64,000 nt of DNA from Thiorhodovibrio frisius (GTDB taxonomy: Bacteria > Pseudomonadota > Gammaproteobacteria > Chromatiales > Chromatiaceae), in NCBI RefSeq assembly GCF_033954835.1, contig NZ_CP121471.1, positions 2,474,501 to 2,538,500 on the forward strand, read 5' to 3'. The position numbers and the translations under genes were made by a program. Positions 63,991 through 64,000 of the stretch are shown here, piece after piece. The notes beneath the pieces are model-generated. The model was not told the origin of the DNA. It did not search any database and saw nothing but the letters and a program-made list of their open reading frames with translations. How positions within the stretch are numbered: the stretch's first letter is position 1; every line of letters starts with the position of its first letter.

Positions 63991-64000
63991 AGAAACATTC

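Noticed and set aside
1-64000. CRISPR arrays, tRNA and rRNA genes
   Set aside because: No regularly spaced repeats and no cloverleaf or rRNA-like sequence were seen; the long repeats found are IS ends, REP-like units and the metZ-end duplication.

Overview
The window is a GC-rich bacterial chromosome segment carrying about 45 genes. The block asd - fimV - truA - trpF - trpB - trpA - accD - folC - SPOR protein - cvpA - purF - metZ (46476-62475) is a classic gammaproteobacterial order, and plsY/folB/folK, rsgA and orn fit the same class. A double-length UvrA, FimV/HubP and the mix of accessory genes suggest a Chromatiales-type (purple sulfur) gammaproteobacterium. That finer placement is an inference; no 16S rRNA, tRNA or photosynthesis gene is present.

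Region by region. 1-1221: the 3' end of an IS21-family element (istB tail, long hairpin, tandem terminal repeats) sits against a trypsin-like protease remnant that has lost both ends. 1146-4818: a polar amino-acid ABC transporter in which the binding protein is duplicated and fused to the permease, and the ATPase carries a C-terminal RsbW/GHKL-like domain. 4825-5175: a SagB-type nitroreductase remnant. 5368-13080: a secreted protein of unknown function, an APC permease, a beta-lactamase-fold lipoprotein, then an HD-GYP protein overlapping a PAS-GGDEF-EAL protein (c-di-GMP turnover). 13190-20514: an antitoxin-like small protein, a membrane TIR protein, a 1633-residue CheB-CheR-PAS-histidine kinase-receiver hybrid, and a PBP7-type endopeptidase.

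20515-29707 is the accessory island and the most interesting part. Read on the minus strand it contains a membrane-anchored Hsp70-like ATPase gene (split by an IS4-family insertion whose removal restores the frame exactly), a 1235-residue HerA/DUF87-type ATPase with a glycine-zipper segment, a VapB-like/PIN pair, and a polymorphic-toxin-like nuclease with its probable immunity protein. The downstream edge carries debris: a VapB-type antitoxin N-terminus and a UvrA C-terminus. I see no described system that combines a membrane Hsp70 with a glycine-zipper HerA ATPase, so this pair is my candidate for an undescribed conflict or export system.

29970-47603 returns to core functions: double UvrA, a STAS protein, a DMT transporter, plsY, folB-folK, rsgA, a small cytochrome c, orn, a bacterial alpha-2-macroglobulin with an intact thioester, and asd. 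47785-62475 is the fimV-to-metZ block (polar scaffold, pseudouridylation, tryptophan, fatty acid, folate, purine and methionine synthesis). The window closes with a membrane protein of unknown function at 62588-63826, bracketed by imperfect direct repeats of the metZ 3' end. A dispersed palindromic repeat occurs at 3625-3725 and 55879-55928.
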